Translations under genes and position numbers: made by a program | Notes under the pieces: model-generated | Told to the model about the DNA's origin: nothing | Databases searched by the model: none | Seen by the model: the letters and a program-made list of their open reading frames with translations, nothing else | Shown here: positions 17,642-27,597 of the stretch, one piece after another | Position numbering within the stretch: position 1 is the stretch's first letter | Layout of the letters: each line of letters opens with the position of its first letter | Assembly: GCF_016599045.1 (NCBI RefSeq) | Contig: NZ_JAENKV010000005.1 | Coordinates: 51,199 to 115,198, forward strand | Length of the DNA: 64,000 nt | Direction of reading: 5' to 3' | Source of the DNA: Campylobacter sp. TTU_617 | GTDB lineage: Bacteria; Campylobacterota; Campylobacteria; Campylobacterales; Campylobacteraceae

Positions 17642-17657
17642 AATTGCGATCGCAATT
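17642..17657. promoter_or_regulatory. 16-bp perfect palindrome upstream of pit (possible operator)
   Basis: AATTGCGATCGCAATT is fully self-complementary and has a GC-rich core in AT-rich surroundings. It sits 19 bases before the pit ATG, in the gap to the divergent gene, probably in the pit leader. It could be a dimeric regulator site or a leader hairpin. The binding protein is unknown. Confidence 0.5.
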
Positions 17658-17706
17658 GAAGTTTAGCAAATTTTTCTTATTTTACTTTTAATTTGTTTTA
17701 TTTTTT

Positions 17707-17712
17707 TATAAT
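17707..17712 (+). promoter_or_regulatory. -10 box of the inverse-autotransporter-like gene
   Basis: TATAAT located 22 bases before the ATG pair at 17735/17738. Its position argues that translation cannot begin at the upstream TTG or ATG codons in the same frame (17693, 17711). Confidence 0.55.
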
Positions 17713-17734
17713 GTTTTTTATTTTATTTTGGATA

Positions 17735-18505
17735 ATGATGAAAAGAGTATTTTTAATTGTAGTAATATGCACTATAAATGTTTTAGCAGGATCTAACCCA
17801 AATAATCAATGGAAGAAATTCGATTTTAATATTTCTCAAAAAAAAATAAAAACACCAGAGTATAATATAAATTTTAAAGATTCTTTTAGTTCTTTGTTGT
17901 CTAATGTCTTGGAAAATAAAAATGGCATTGATAAAACTTGGGATGATTTGAATTTTAACAATGGGAATGTAAAAATTAAAAATTTAAATTCTTTATATGA
18001 ATATAAAAATATTTCTTTGTTATTTCAAAAAGAACTTTATGTGAGTGAAGATAATTATAATTATTCTGGTGGATTGATTAATCGCTATAAGCAAGATAAT
18101 TTTTTAATTGGTGTTAATAGTTTTATCGATAGAAAAAAAGAGCAAAAAGATGTCAGTTTCGGGGGAGAATTTGGTTATAGTAATTTTTTAAAAGCTTATA
18201 CAAACTATTATTATTTTGATCAAGCAAAACGTAACATTCAACTTGGGGTAAGTTTTACTATTCCAAATTATGATTATTTTTATTTTGATATAAATAAAAA
18301 CGAAGAAAATATTGATTATAAAGTATCTTATTCTCCTTATAGTATTTTTAATTTAAATTTTATTTTTAGAGAATTGGATCAAAGTGAAGATAGAATTTTG
18401 CAATTAGGTTTTAAGATTGATTTGAATAAAAGTTTTTTTAAACAGCTTAAAAAAAATAATGATATTTTTGAGGAAGTTCAACGTTATGATTTCCTCAAAA
18501 GATAA
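17735..18505 (+). CDS. Stand-alone inverse-autotransporter (intimin/invasin-type) beta-barrel protein
   Basis: Signal peptide MMKRVFLIVVICTINVLA, then a presumed periplasmic leader and an antiparallel beta-barrel. The barrel region shows the family rhythm of alternating strands: SGGLINRYKQDNFLIGVNSF, a short turn, then SFGGEFGYSNFLKAYTNYYY, matching the GLGYRY...W..G.N.FYD...RxGxGxEYW.DYLKLSANxY pattern of invasin/intimin barrels. The C-terminus ends ...VQRYDFLKR-stop, exactly the conserved RYDxVxR element that precedes the passenger. No Ig-like or lectin passenger follows; dctA begins on the other strand at once. 256 aa from the chosen start (17738 is equally possible). Confidence 0.7.
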   Translation: MMKRVFLIVVICTINVLAGSNPNNQWKKFDFNISQKKIKTPEYNINFKDSFSSLLSNVLENKNGIDKTWDDLNFNNGNVKIKNLNSLYEYKNISLLFQKELYVSEDNYNYSGGLINRYKQDNFLIGVNSFIDRKKEQKDVSFGGEFGYSNFLKAYTNYYYFDQAKRNIQLGVSFTIPNYDYFYFDINKNEENIDYKVSYSPYSIFNLNFIFRELDQSEDRILQLGFKIDLNKSFFKQLKKNNDIFEEVQRYDFLKR

Positions 18506-19894
18506 CTAATACATTCCAGCATTACGAAATTCTTCAGGGTGATCTAGAGCATATTTAAATTTTTCTCTATCGATTTGTTTATCCCATATACTTACAATTA
18601 AAGCCGCAACACTATTTCCGCAAAGATTGCCCACAGCTCTCATTTCTGACATAAATTTATCAACTCCAAGCAAAATTCCTATAGCAGCTACAGGTAAAAC
18701 TTCAGCTAAGGTTCCACCAAATCCATTATTTGCTTCCGGAATTTGCATACCACCTAATGCCGCTAAAGTGCTTCCAAGAACTATAAATCCAGAACCAGTA
18801 ACACCAACAGCCCCCTTAGATGCTATCATTAAAACAATTAAAATACTAATTTCATGACTTAAAGATAAATTTACATTAAAGGCTTGCGCTAAAAAGATTA
18901 GACTCATTGCTAAATAAATATTTGTACAATCTAGATTAAAACTATATCCTGTTGGTAAAACTAACCCAACTGTTGTTTTTGATAATCCTGCTTTTTCTAA
19001 TTTTCTCATTAAAGGAGCAAGAGCTGACTCACTTGAACTTGTAGCAAAAACAATTAAAACTTCTCTAGAAATAAAACGCATAAATTTAAAAATATTTACT
19101 TTAACTAAATAACAAATAATACCTAAAATAATAAAAATAAAGACAAGACAAGAAATAAGCATTACAAAAAGTAAATAACCAAGATTAATTAAAGATTCAA
19201 TGCCATATTGTGCAATCAATACAGCCATAGCGGAAAATGCTGCAATAGGACTAAAATACATTACAATTTGTAAAATTTTAAATACAAAATTTTGTGCAAT
19301 TTCAAATGTTTTTTGTATTATTTGTTTATCTTCTTGCTTCATTAAAGAAATAATTAAAGCTGTAATAATAGCAATAATAAGAACTTGCAAAGTTTTTCCT
19401 TCTGTAAAAGGACTAATAATATCTGTTGGAATTGCATCTTTTAAAATATGCATAATTTCTGATTTGGCGCTAATTTCTTGAGTTTGATTTACATATTTTT
19501 CAACTTTAGTTAAATCAAGTGTTTTTGGATCTAGATTCATTCCAGATCCTGGTTGCATGATATTTGCCATAAAGATTCCAATAGCTAAAGCTAAAGTGCT
19601 TACTATTTCAAAATAAAGAACAGATTTAACACCAATACTACCAAGTTTTTTAAGATTTTCAAGACTAATAATACCCAATACAATGGTAATAAATATAATA
19701 GGTCCAATTAAAATTTTTAAAGTTTTAATAAAATATTCAACTCCGCCTTTACTAGCAAAAGCTAAATCTTTATTAAAATATCCAAGTATAACTCCTCCAA
19801 CGATGCCAATAATAACCCAAAAACCGAGACTTTTTATTAAAGATTTTAAAAAAGGTGGTTTTCTTTTTACCAATGTTTGACTCAAAGTTTCCAA
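18506..19894 (-). CDS. dctA: DctA, C4-dicarboxylate/H+ or Na+ symporter
   Basis: Aerobic uptake of succinate, fumarate, malate and aspartate. The family motifs are the serine-rich SSSESALAPLMRKLEKAGL and GYSFNLDCTNIYLAMSLIFLAQA. In most family members the latter reads LDG/LDGT; here a Cys follows LD. The start is taken as TTG at 19894 because GAGGAG lies just upstream; the longer in-frame ATG at 19951 has no ribosome site. This gives 462 aa. Its end abuts the inverse-autotransporter-like gene convergently. Confidence 0.9.
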   Translation of the reverse strand: METLSQTLVKRKPPFLKSLIKSLGFWVIIGIVGGVILGYFNKDLAFASKGGVEYFIKTLKILIGPIIFITIVLGIISLENLKKLGSIGVKSVLYFEIVSTLALAIGIFMANIMQPGSGMNLDPKTLDLTKVEKYVNQTQEISAKSEIMHILKDAIPTDIISPFTEGKTLQVLIIAIITALIISLMKQEDKQIIQKTFEIAQNFVFKILQIVMYFSPIAAFSAMAVLIAQYGIESLINLGYLLFVMLISCLVFIFIILGIICYLVKVNIFKFMRFISREVLIVFATSSSESALAPLMRKLEKAGLSKTTVGLVLPTGYSFNLDCTNIYLAMSLIFLAQAFNVNLSLSHEISILIVLMIASKGAVGVTGSGFIVLGSTLAALGGMQIPEANNGFGGTLAEVLPVAAIGILLGVDKFMSEMRAVGNLCGNSVAALIVSIWDKQIDREKFKYALDHPEEFRNAGMY

Positions 19895-20043
19895 AATAAA
19901 CTCCTCTAAAAAAACTTCAAAAATTTTAACAGAAAAATAAATACTTAGCATTATTTTAATATGAATTCTTTTTTAAGTGTTACTTATTTTCTCAAATATA
20001 TATTATTTTAATAAAAATATTTAATTTTTATTTTAATTAAACA

Positions 20044-20052
20044 CGATATAAT
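20044..20052 (+). promoter_or_regulatory. Promoter core before cetC-like gene
   Basis: CGATATAAT can be read as a sigma-70 TATAAT (20047-20052) or as a FliA-type CGATAT (20044-20049). It lies about 27 bases before the ATG at 20079. The two readings cannot be separated by eye. Confidence 0.45.
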
Positions 20053-20078
20053 GCGTCAAAAATTTAGAGGTGAATTAT

Positions 20079-20576
20079 ATGAAAGAGATTTTTTTATCAA
20101 AAGATGCTTTAATTACTTCTAAAACAGATCTTAAGGGAAATATTATTTATGCAAATGATGATTTTTCCAAATATGCTGGTTATGAGACTAAGGAATTTTT
20201 AGGAAAGCCTCATAATATTGTAAGGCATCAAGATATGCCAAAAACTGTTTTTAAATGTCTATGGGATACCATACAAAAAGGAGAAGAAATTTTTGCCTTT
20301 GTAAAAAACCAAGCAAAAAATGGAGATTATTATTGGGTTTTTGCAAATGTTACCCCATCATTTAATTCTAGCGGTAAGATAATTAATTATTATTCAGTTA
20401 GAAGAGCTCCAAATCGCAAAGCTTTGCCTATCATAGAGAGTGTTTATAAAACTATTTTAGAAAAAGAGAAGCAAGGAGGCATTAAGGCAGGATTAGATTC
20501 TTTGATAGAAATCGTTTCATCTTATAATGTCAGTTACAATCAGTTAGTTTTCGATTTGCAAGAAAATCTTAGATAA
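20079..20576 (+). CDS. cetC: CetC-like PAS-domain energy-taxis protein
   Basis: A 165 aa cytoplasmic PAS protein of the Aer sensor type. TDLKGNIIYANDDFSKYAGY and the HNIVRHQDMPK block (about 45-60) match the FAD-binding Aer PAS core. It is a paralogue of cetB at 22107. In C. jejuni the counterpart works with CetA. The ATG at 20079 is chosen over the GTG at 20070 because AGAGG is 8 bases away and the start then aligns with CetB. Confidence 0.85.
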   Translation: MKEIFLSKDALITSKTDLKGNIIYANDDFSKYAGYETKEFLGKPHNIVRHQDMPKTVFKCLWDTIQKGEEIFAFVKNQAKNGDYYWVFANVTPSFNSSGKIINYYSVRRAPNRKALPIIESVYKTILEKEKQGGIKAGLDSLIEIVSSYNVSYNQLVFDLQENLR

Positions 20577-20715
20577 TTAAGATAGAATTAATCTTGTTTT
20601 TAATATAATTTCTTTTTCAAAAATTCTAAAAAATTATAAGTCTATTTGGCTTAAAAATCATTCTTTATTAAAATATCTTAAAATTTATTAATTTTCATAG
20701 GAGTATAGATTTAAA

Positions 20716-22089
20716 ATGGTAAATTGGTTTATATTTTCTATTTTATCGGTTATATTAGGAATTTTAGGAGCTTTTATAAGTATTTTTATAGCAATCCCTA
20801 TTTTAATTTTATCTTTAGTATTGCTTATATATATGTTTTTTTATTATAAAAATGAACAAGTTATAATTGATAAATTGCTTCAACTTTCTGGGGAGTTAAG
20901 AGAGGGTAATTTTGATGGTAGAATTATTTATACTAATACCAAAAGTAAAAAATTAGGTATTATTGCTGATAATATGAATAATACCATAGATAATTTAGAG
21001 GCTTATTTAAGAGAAATTAATACTGCTATTTCTTGTTCTCAAAAGGGTGAATTTTATAGAAAAGCGCTTCCTGAGGGTTTAAAGGGAACTTTTGCTTCTA
21101 ATATAGAATTTATTAATAAAGTTTTATCAAGTATAGAGGCTACTTCTAAATTGGCATACAAAAATGCTTTATCAAAAACTTTAATGGATTTAAGTCTTAC
21201 AAATCAAAATAAAGATATGTCAGAAATTTCATCTTCTTTAAATCAAGATATAAGTATTATGAAAAATGTTTATGATATGGTTGATTTTATAACACAAACT
21301 GCAACTCAAAGTGGTTCTGAAGTGAATTCTTTGCAAAATTCTATGAGTTCTTTATTAGAAGTTGTAAATTCAAGTAAAGATACTGTGCAGACTTTCGTAG
21401 CAAATTCTCAAAATATCACTTCTGTTGTAGAAGTAATTAGAGATATAGCAGATCAAACAAATTTATTAGCGTTAAATGCTGCAATAGAAGCTGCACGTGC
21501 AGGAGAACACGGACGTGGATTTGCTGTTGTTGCTGATGAAGTTAGAAAACTAGCAGAGAGAACTCAAAAATCTACAAGCGAAATTTCAATTGCCATACAG
21601 ACAATGCAGCAAGATTTTACAAATATTCAATCAGGTAGTGAGCAAATATTTGGTATTGTGAGTGAGTCAGAAGAAAGAATTAATAAATTTTCTCAAGCAT
21701 TTAAGCGTCTTGAAGAGAATAGTCTATCTTTAGGAAAAGATTTTGTAGAATTTGCAAAAAGACTTATACTTTCAACTGTAAAAATAGATCATATTTTGTA
21801 TAAATCAAATATTTATCTTAACCTTAATGGAGCTCAACAATTTAATCTTGAAAGTGTTGATCCAATTTCAAATCTTTGTAATGATGACAGAGCTAAAAGC
21901 ATTATTGACAAATGTATTAAAGAGAATGAATTAAATCAAGGAAAAGAGTATATAAAAGATAATGCTCAAAAAGCAATTAAAGAATCAAGTCTTGAATATA
22001 TTGATCAGAATGCATATAATATAATTGTTAATGATGTTAAAAATTTAGAACAAAAAAGTTTAGAAATTTTAGAAAAATTAAAAGTATAA
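20716..22089 (+). CDS. cetA: CetA, energy-taxis signal transducer
   Basis: A 457 aa methyl-accepting-type protein. Two adjacent membrane segments fill residues 1-50 with almost no periplasmic domain. A HAMP-like linker (about 55-110) and the signalling hairpin follow ([20 protein letters not shown] near residue 243, then [20 protein letters not shown]). It lacks its own sensor domain and, by family knowledge, receives redox signals from the PAS proteins CetB/CetC encoded on both sides. A TATAAT at 20604-20609 in the upstream 139-base gap may give it its own promoter. Confidence 0.93.
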   Translation: MVNWFIFSILSVILGILGAFISIFIAIPILILSLVLLIYMFFYYKNEQVIIDKLLQLSGELREGNFDGRIIYTNTKSKKLGIIADNMNNTIDNLEAYLREINTAISCSQKGEFYRKALPEGLKGTFASNIEFINKVLSSIEATSKLAYKNALSKTLMDLSLTNQNKDMSEISSSLNQDISIMKNVYDMVDFITQTATQSGSEVNSLQNSMSSLLEVVNSSKDTVQTFVANSQNITSVVEVIRDIADQTNLLALNAAIEAARAGEHGRGFAVVADEVRKLAERTQKSTSEISIAIQTMQQDFTNIQSGSEQIFGIVSESEERINKFSQAFKRLEENSLSLGKDFVEFAKRLILSTVKIDHILYKSNIYLNLNGAQQFNLESVDPISNLCNDDRAKSIIDKCIKENELNQGKEYIKDNAQKAIKESSLEYIDQNAYNIIVNDVKNLEQKSLEILEKLKV

Positions 22090-22106
22090 TTCAAAGAGGA
22101 ATAACA

Positions 22107-22604
22107 ATGTCAAAGGAGATTTTTTTAACACAATATTGTTTAATAACTTCAAAAACTGATTTACAGGGAAGAATAGTTTATGCAAATGGCGATTTTTTAA
22201 AATATGCCGGTTTTTCAATGAGTGAAATTTTATATAAACCTCATAATATAGTAAGACACTCTTCTATGCCAAAAGCTGTTTTTAAACTCTTGTGGAATTA
22301 TATGAAAGAAAAAAAAGAAATTTTTGCTTTTGTAAAAAATCAATCAAAAAATGGAGATTATTATTGGGTTTTTGCAAATGTTACCCCATCATTTGATTCT
22401 ATTGCAAACAAAGTTATAGGATATTATTCTGTTCGTCGTAAACCTAATAAAAAAGCTGTTGATATAATTGAAAAATTTTATGATGAATTATTAAAAATTG
22501 AAGATAAAGAGGGTATCAGTGCAAGCTTGCAAACTTTAGATGAATTTTGTAAAAGTCAAAATAAAACTTATAATGAACTTATGTTTCACCTTCAAGAATC
22601 TTAA
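22107..22604 (+). CDS. cetB: CetB, FAD-type PAS sensor of energy taxis
   Basis: 165 aa, single PAS domain (TDLQGRIVYANGDFLKYAGF; HNIVRHSSMPK) that partners CetA as a split Aer receptor. It starts 17 bases after cetA with an AGAGGAATAA ribosome site, so it is in the same operon. A 50-base stretch (22345-22394) is identical to cetC, although the rest has diverged. Confidence 0.92.
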   Translation: MSKEIFLTQYCLITSKTDLQGRIVYANGDFLKYAGFSMSEILYKPHNIVRHSSMPKAVFKLLWNYMKEKKEIFAFVKNQSKNGDYYWVFANVTPSFDSIANKVIGYYSVRRKPNKKAVDIIEKFYDELLKIEDKEGISASLQTLDEFCKSQNKTYNELMFHLQES

Positions 22605-22653
22605 ATAGTTTTTTTAAGATTCTTTTTTACTCAACATATTTTAGAGGTTAGCT

Positions 22654-24525
22654 ATGTTTGATATTATTGTTATAGGCGGAGGTCATGCAGGAATTGAAGC
22701 AAGTGCAGCAGCTTCTAGAATGGGTAAAAAAACCTTACTTTTAACTACTCTTATTGAGCAAATTGGCGCAGCAAGTTGCAATCCTGCTATAGGAGGGCTT
22801 GCTAAAGGACATTTAGTAAAAGAACTTGATGCTATGGGTGGTTTGATGGGAGAAATTACAGATCAAACAGGAATTCAATTTCGTATATTAAATGAAAGCA
22901 AGGGTGTAGCTGTTAGAGGTTCTAGAGCGCAAATTGATATGGATGCATATAGAATTTATGCTAGAAATAAACTTTTAAGTTTGGATAATTTAGATATTTC
23001 TCAAGAGCAGGCTGTAGATTTAATTATTGAAAATAATCAAGCGCTTGGTGTTAAAACAAATTTAAATAATGAATATTTTGCTAAAAAAATTATTTTAACA
23101 ACAGGGACATTTTTAAATGGACTTATTCATGTTGGGGAGAAAAAAATTGAAGCAGGAAGAGTAGGGGAATACTCTTCTATAAAGCTTGCGAATTCTTTAA
23201 AAAAAATTAATTTAAATATTGGAAGATTAAAAACTGGAACTTGTCCAAGAGTTGATGCTAAAAGTATTGATTTTAATCTTTTAGAAATTCAATACGGAGA
23301 TAAATTTCCTAAAGCTTTTAGTTTTAGAACAAAAAATTTTAATCCTATTCAACTTCCATGTTTTATTGCAAGGACAAATTTAAAAACACATGATATAATC
23401 AAAAATAATTTTTATCGTGCTCCACTTTTTACTGGACAGATTGAAGGTATAGGTCCAAGATATTGTCCTTCTATAGAAGATAAAATTAATCGTTTTGGCG
23501 ATAAAGAAAGTCATCATTTATTTATAGAACCTCAGACAAAAGCTGCAAATGAATACTATATAAATGGTTTTTCTACCTCATTGCCATATGAGGTGCAAAT
23601 TGCAATGTTAAGAAGTATAAAAGGTTTTGAAGAAGCCAAAATAACGCGCTTTGGTTATGCCATAGAATATGATTATATTGATCCAATGGAGCTTTATCAT
23701 ACTTTAGAAACTAAAAAAATTAAAAATTTGTATTGTGCTGGACAAATTAATGGAACAACAGGTTATGAAGAAGCTGCAGCTCAAGGTTTTATGGCTGGGG
23801 TAAATGCGGTTTTAGCTATTGATAAAAAAGAACCTTTTATTTTAGATAGGGATGAAGCTTATATAGGCGTATTGATTGATGATTTGGTAACAAAAGGAAC
23901 AAAAGAGCCATATAGAATGTTTACTTCAAGGGCTGAATTTAGACTTTTATTAAGAGAAGAAAATGCTATATTAAGACTTGGTAAATATGGTTTTAAATTA
24001 GGGCTTCTAAGTAAAAAAGACTTTGATTTTATTGAAAATATTAATAAGAATTTGAATAAAGGTTTAAAATTTTTACTAGAAAAAGAACTTACCCCAAATA
24101 ATGAAAATAATGAATTTTTAGCAAGTATTAAAGAAGAGTCAATCACCTCAGTATTAAACTGGCAAAAAATCGTTGCAAGATCAAGTTTTAATATTGAAAA
24201 ACTTAGAAAAGTTGATACAATTTTTGAGGATATGGATGAGTATTCTTTACAAGAAATTTTAAGTGAAGCCAAATATTATCATTATATTAAAATGCAAAAA
24301 GCACAAATCAATAAAATGAAAAATTTAAATGAATTAAAAATTCCAAATGACTTTAATTTTAGAAATATTAGTGGTTTAAGTAATGAGGTAGTAGAAAAAT
24401 TAGAAAAATTTAAACCCCAAACTCTTTTTGCAGCAAGTAAGATTAGTGGTATTACTCCAGCGGCTTTAGATATTTTACATATTTATATTAAAATGAAAAA
24501 GAGTGATAAAAAAATTATTGATTAG
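22654..24525 (+). CDS. mnmG: MnmG (GidA), tRNA wobble-uridine modification enzyme
   Basis: Works with MnmE to add carboxymethylaminomethyl to U34. The FAD-binding motif [10 protein letters not shown] is at residues 8-17; conserved blocks CNPAIGG and GTCPR...D follow. 623 aa, normal length. Follows cetB by 49 bases and overlaps the convergent ftsI end by 11 bases. Confidence 0.96.
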   Translation: MFDIIVIGGGHAGIEASAAASRMGKKTLLLTTLIEQIGAASCNPAIGGLAKGHLVKELDAMGGLMGEITDQTGIQFRILNESKGVAVRGSRAQIDMDAYRIYARNKLLSLDNLDISQEQAVDLIIENNQALGVKTNLNNEYFAKKIILTTGTFLNGLIHVGEKKIEAGRVGEYSSIKLANSLKKINLNIGRLKTGTCPRVDAKSIDFNLLEIQYGDKFPKAFSFRTKNFNPIQLPCFIARTNLKTHDIIKNNFYRAPLFTGQIEGIGPRYCPSIEDKINRFGDKESHHLFIEPQTKAANEYYINGFSTSLPYEVQIAMLRSIKGFEEAKITRFGYAIEYDYIDPMELYHTLETKKIKNLYCAGQINGTTGYEEAAAQGFMAGVNAVLAIDKKEPFILDRDEAYIGVLIDDLVTKGTKEPYRMFTSRAEFRLLLREENAILRLGKYGFKLGLLSKKDFDFIENINKNLNKGLKFLLEKELTPNNENNEFLASIKEESITSVLNWQKIVARSSFNIEKLRKVDTIFEDMDEYSLQEILSEAKYYHYIKMQKAQINKMKNLNELKIPNDFNFRNISGLSNEVVEKLEKFKPQTLFAASKISGITPAALDILHIYIKMKKSDKKIID

Positions 24526-26305
24526 AATTATTTTGTATAGGTTTTAAAAAATCTTCATTGATCAAAATATCAATAACATCTTTAAACATAGGTAAAGCAC
24601 TTTGTGCAGCATAATAAGTCTTAGTAGGATTTCTTACTAAAACCCCTATAGTATAGCGATGATTTTCATCATTAGCAAAGCCAAAAAAGGAAGCATTGTA
24701 GCGATTAGATGTGTAACCTTGTCTTTCTGCAATTCTTGCTGTTCCTGTTTTGCCTCCTATGATAATACCAGGTGTCATAGCCTTTTTTCCTGTTCCTTTT
24801 TCTATAACGTCAATTAAAATATTTTGCATAGTTTTTGCTGCTTCATTTGAAAGAATTTTTTCTTTTTTAATTTCATCATCCAAGCTAATAAAACGTCCAT
24901 TCTGATAAAACTTATCTGCAAGTTTTGGGGTGATGTAAATTCCATCATTATTAAAGACATTATAAGCTCCAAGAAGTTGTATAAAAGTAGTTTTTAAACC
25001 ATATCCATAACTTAAAACAGATTTTTCTATATCTCTTAATCTTTTAGGATTTGGAAGCTCTCCTTTTTGTTCATAAGGCAAATCTATACCACTTTTTTCT
25101 CCAAATTTAAAAATTCTAAGTCCTGAAATAATTTCTAAATTATTCAATCTTTTAGCGATTTGAATCATTCCTATATTTGATGAATATCGAATAATTTCTT
25201 CCATGCTCATTTTATCTTTTCTATGATCATCGCTGATAATAAAACGTCCTAGTTTATATTTCCCTCCATAAGTATTAATGATTTCATCGAGTTTAATTTT
25301 ATTAAGTCTTAAAGCTGTTACAAAAATAAATGGCTTAATAACAGATCCAGCTTCATAGCCATATTCTATAGCACTAGCATTTAAAACAGATAAATCTTTG
25401 CTACGGTTTTTAGGATCATATCTTCTTGAGCTAGCAAGGGCTAGTATTTTACCTGTTTTGCTTTCCATAACCCCTACAATAATTTCATTTGCTTTTAATT
25501 CTTCATTTCTTTGATCAATTGCCTTTTCTATATTTTTTTGAAGTTTTAGTGAAACATTAAGATAAAGATCGCAACCATTAATTTTTTTTTGTTGCAAGGA
25601 GTTAGAATTTAAAATAATATTCCCTCCTATATCTTTAAGACCTTGAATTTTTTCATCTTGTAAAGGACTTAAACATTCATCATAGTATTTTTCTAAACCT
25701 TTAACACCTATATTTTTTAAAATATTATTGTCTTTATCTAAAAAAGTTTTTGTATAGCCAATAGCAGGAGTTAAAGTATCTGCTGACATATAAATTCTAT
25801 CTTCTCTATGTTCAATAATACTTAAACCTCTAGTTTCAACACGATTGTTATTGTTAAATGCTTTAAAAAATCCTTGTATATATAGTTTTTTAGCAAGTTC
25901 TTTTAAATAGCTTGCTCTTTTTGAATCAAGGTTTTGCAAAAGGACAAAATTATAACTTTTTTTCTTTGCGTTTTGAATTCTTTTTCTAATATCAAGCATT
26001 TGTTCATTACTAGCTCCACTATAAATTTGAAAAAGCTTTAAAAATAAATCAAATTTATCTTTATCAATGCTTCTAAGGTCAATTTCAGCACGATATACTT
26101 GACGCGATGATGCAATGGTAAAATTATCTTTTGTAACAATATTTCCTCTTAATGCGTGAGAATATTGATCTTTTTCTGTGTTTGGAATATGACGTTTTGA
26201 AGTTAGAAAAAAAGTTGAAATGAGGAAAATAATCATAAATAAAAGTGCCATGCAAAAAGCAAAGGCAACTTTTGATATTCTATTTCTCTTGTTTTCTTGT
26301 ATCAA
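24515..26305 (-). CDS. ftsI: FtsI/PBP2-class division transpeptidase
   Basis: A septal peptidoglycan cross-linking enzyme. One N-terminal membrane anchor (about residues 12-32), then a dimerisation domain and a transpeptidase domain. The active-site motifs are SVIK (near 319), SSN (near 375) and KTGTA (near 515). 596 aa is typical for Campylobacter. It is the last gene of a minus-strand run with flgB-flgC-fliE, spaced 3 bases from fliE, so division and basal-body genes share a transcript. Confidence 0.94.
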   Translation of the reverse strand: MIQENKRNRISKVAFAFCMALLFMIIFLISTFFLTSKRHIPNTEKDQYSHALRGNIVTKDNFTIASSRQVYRAEIDLRSIDKDKFDLFLKLFQIYSGASNEQMLDIRKRIQNAKKKSYNFVLLQNLDSKRASYLKELAKKLYIQGFFKAFNNNNRVETRGLSIIEHREDRIYMSADTLTPAIGYTKTFLDKDNNILKNIGVKGLEKYYDECLSPLQDEKIQGLKDIGGNIILNSNSLQQKKINGCDLYLNVSLKLQKNIEKAIDQRNEELKANEIIVGVMESKTGKILALASSRRYDPKNRSKDLSVLNASAIEYGYEAGSVIKPFIFVTALRLNKIKLDEIINTYGGKYKLGRFIISDDHRKDKMSMEEIIRYSSNIGMIQIAKRLNNLEIISGLRIFKFGEKSGIDLPYEQKGELPNPKRLRDIEKSVLSYGYGLKTTFIQLLGAYNVFNNDGIYITPKLADKFYQNGRFISLDDEIKKEKILSNEAAKTMQNILIDVIEKGTGKKAMTPGIIIGGKTGTARIAERQGYTSNRYNASFFGFANDENHRYTIGVLVRNPTKTYYAAQSALPMFKDVIDILINEDFLKPIQNNSNQ

Positions 26306-26308
26306 AGT

Positions 26309-26608
26309 TTAAATTTGTGTTCTTGTAATTTCTTTGTAGGCATTAATAGCTTTATTTCTAACCTCAAGCATAAATTTCATACTACTTTCGGCTTTAGTTA
26401 TAGCAATTGCAGCTTGATGCAAATCTTTAACTTCTCCTGTTGCTATATCTGTCATAGCTGCTTCAGCATCTTCTTGAGTTTTGTTGAGGCTATTAATTTC
26501 ATTTTTTAGAAGTTTTGAAAATTCATCTCCAATATTATTTGAAGTTTTATTATCAGATAAGTTATTATTTGAAATTGTATTAAGTCTTAAATCATTAATA
26601 TTATTCAT
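26309..26608 (-). CDS. fliE: FliE, MS-ring/rod junction protein
   Basis: 99 aa. The C-terminal half has the FliE pattern (VKDLHQAAIAITKAESSMKF, then MLEVRNKAINAYKEI). It joins the MS ring to the proximal rod and is needed early for type III export. Encoded 2 bases after flgC and 3 bases before ftsI. Confidence 0.94.
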   Translation of the reverse strand: MNNINDLRLNTISNNNLSDNKTSNNIGDEFSKLLKNEINSLNKTQEDAEAAMTDIATGEVKDLHQAAIAITKAESSMKFMLEVRNKAINAYKEITRTQI

Positions 26609-26610
26609 TT

Positions 26611-27105
26611 TTAACCTTTAAGTAAATCAATAGCACTTTGCGCTATAGTTTTAGCACTTGTAAAAGCACTTACATTTGCCTGATAAGCTCTAGTGGCTTC
26701 AATTAAATCTGCCATTTCGATAACTGGATTAACATTAGGATAAGCTACATACCCCTCTGCATTAGCATCTGGATGAGAAGGATCGTATTTCATACGAAAA
26801 TCTTTATCATCTCTTACAACTTTATCAACCACAACACTCATAATAGCAGGTTTGGCATCATTAGGAGAAGTTGGATCATTTAAAGGATTTTCATATTTTA
26901 AGAAATTATTATCTTTATTAATTTGTTCATTTAATAACTTATCAAAATCTGTCGCTTTAAAAATAACCTCTCTTCTTCTATAAGGCCCACCTTCTGCGGT
27001 CCTTGTTGTATTTGCATTAGCTATATTGGAACTAATGACATTCATTCTAAAGCGTTGAGCACTTAATCCATATCCGCTTATATCAAAATCACTTAAGTAT
27101 GCCAT
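26611..27105 (-). CDS. flgC: FlgC, proximal rod protein
   Basis: 164 aa rod protein with the axial N-terminal motif (FDISGYGLSAQRFRMNVISS, NIANANTTR) and the C-terminal heptad region (EMADLIEATRAYQANVSAF). It follows flgB by 9 bases in the sigma-54-driven operon. Confidence 0.96.
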   Translation of the reverse strand: MAYLSDFDISGYGLSAQRFRMNVISSNIANANTTRTAEGGPYRRREVIFKATDFDKLLNEQINKDNNFLKYENPLNDPTSPNDAKPAIMSVVVDKVVRDDKDFRMKYDPSHPDANAEGYVAYPNVNPVIEMADLIEATRAYQANVSAFTSAKTIAQSAIDLLKG

Positions 27106-27114
27106 AATTTTCCT

Positions 27115-27546
27115 TTAACTTAATTTAGAGCTTGCATCAATAATGGAGCTAAAAATATTACTTTGTCTTCTTAATACCCCATCAAGAGCTGTTATCATAA
27201 CTGTATTTTTGCTCATTTCTGTAGTCTCTACATCAAGATCTACTGTATTTGCATCATTTCTTGCTAAATGTCCATCTCTTAAATAAATAGTTGATTTATT
27301 TGGATCTGGAAATTTCCAAGGTTTTTGATGTCCTTCTTCTGTTATTGCTAATTGTAATTCTTTGTTATCATTTTTCTTAAAAATTTCATTAGCACGGTTA
27401 ACTAAAGCTGTTTCAAATTCAATATCTCTTGCTTTATAAAAAGGAGTATCAACATTTGCTAAATTAGAATTAATAAGTTGATTTCTTAAATTTCTACCAG
27501 CTAAAGCGCTTGCTACAAGCTCTTTTGATTTAAATGGTGAGATCAT
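27115..27546 (-). CDS. flgB: FlgB, proximal rod protein
   Basis: 143 aa, first gene of the flgB-flgC-fliE(-ftsI) operon. The motif NSNLANVDTPFYKARDIEFE (about 27-46) and the C-terminal NTVMITALDGVLRRQSN match the family. Driven by the sigma-54 promoter at 27580-27597. Confidence 0.96.
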   Translation of the reverse strand: MISPFKSKELVASALAGRNLRNQLINSNLANVDTPFYKARDIEFETALVNRANEIFKKNDNKELQLAITEEGHQKPWKFPDPNKSTIYLRDGHLARNDANTVDLDVETTEMSKNTVMITALDGVLRRQSNIFSSIIDASSKLS

Positions 27547-27579
27547 TTTCTTCCTTTTTATTTGATATTTTTAAATAAT

Positions 27580-27597
27580 AAGCAAAAATTGTTCCAT
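27580..27597 (-). promoter_or_regulatory. Sigma-54 promoter of flgB
   Basis: On the minus strand GG (27595-27594) and GC (27583-27582) are separated by 10 bases within TGGAACAATTTTTGCTT, nearly identical to the flgI promoter. It lies about 36 bases before the flgB ATG and abuts the stop codon of mltG. Confidence 0.88.
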
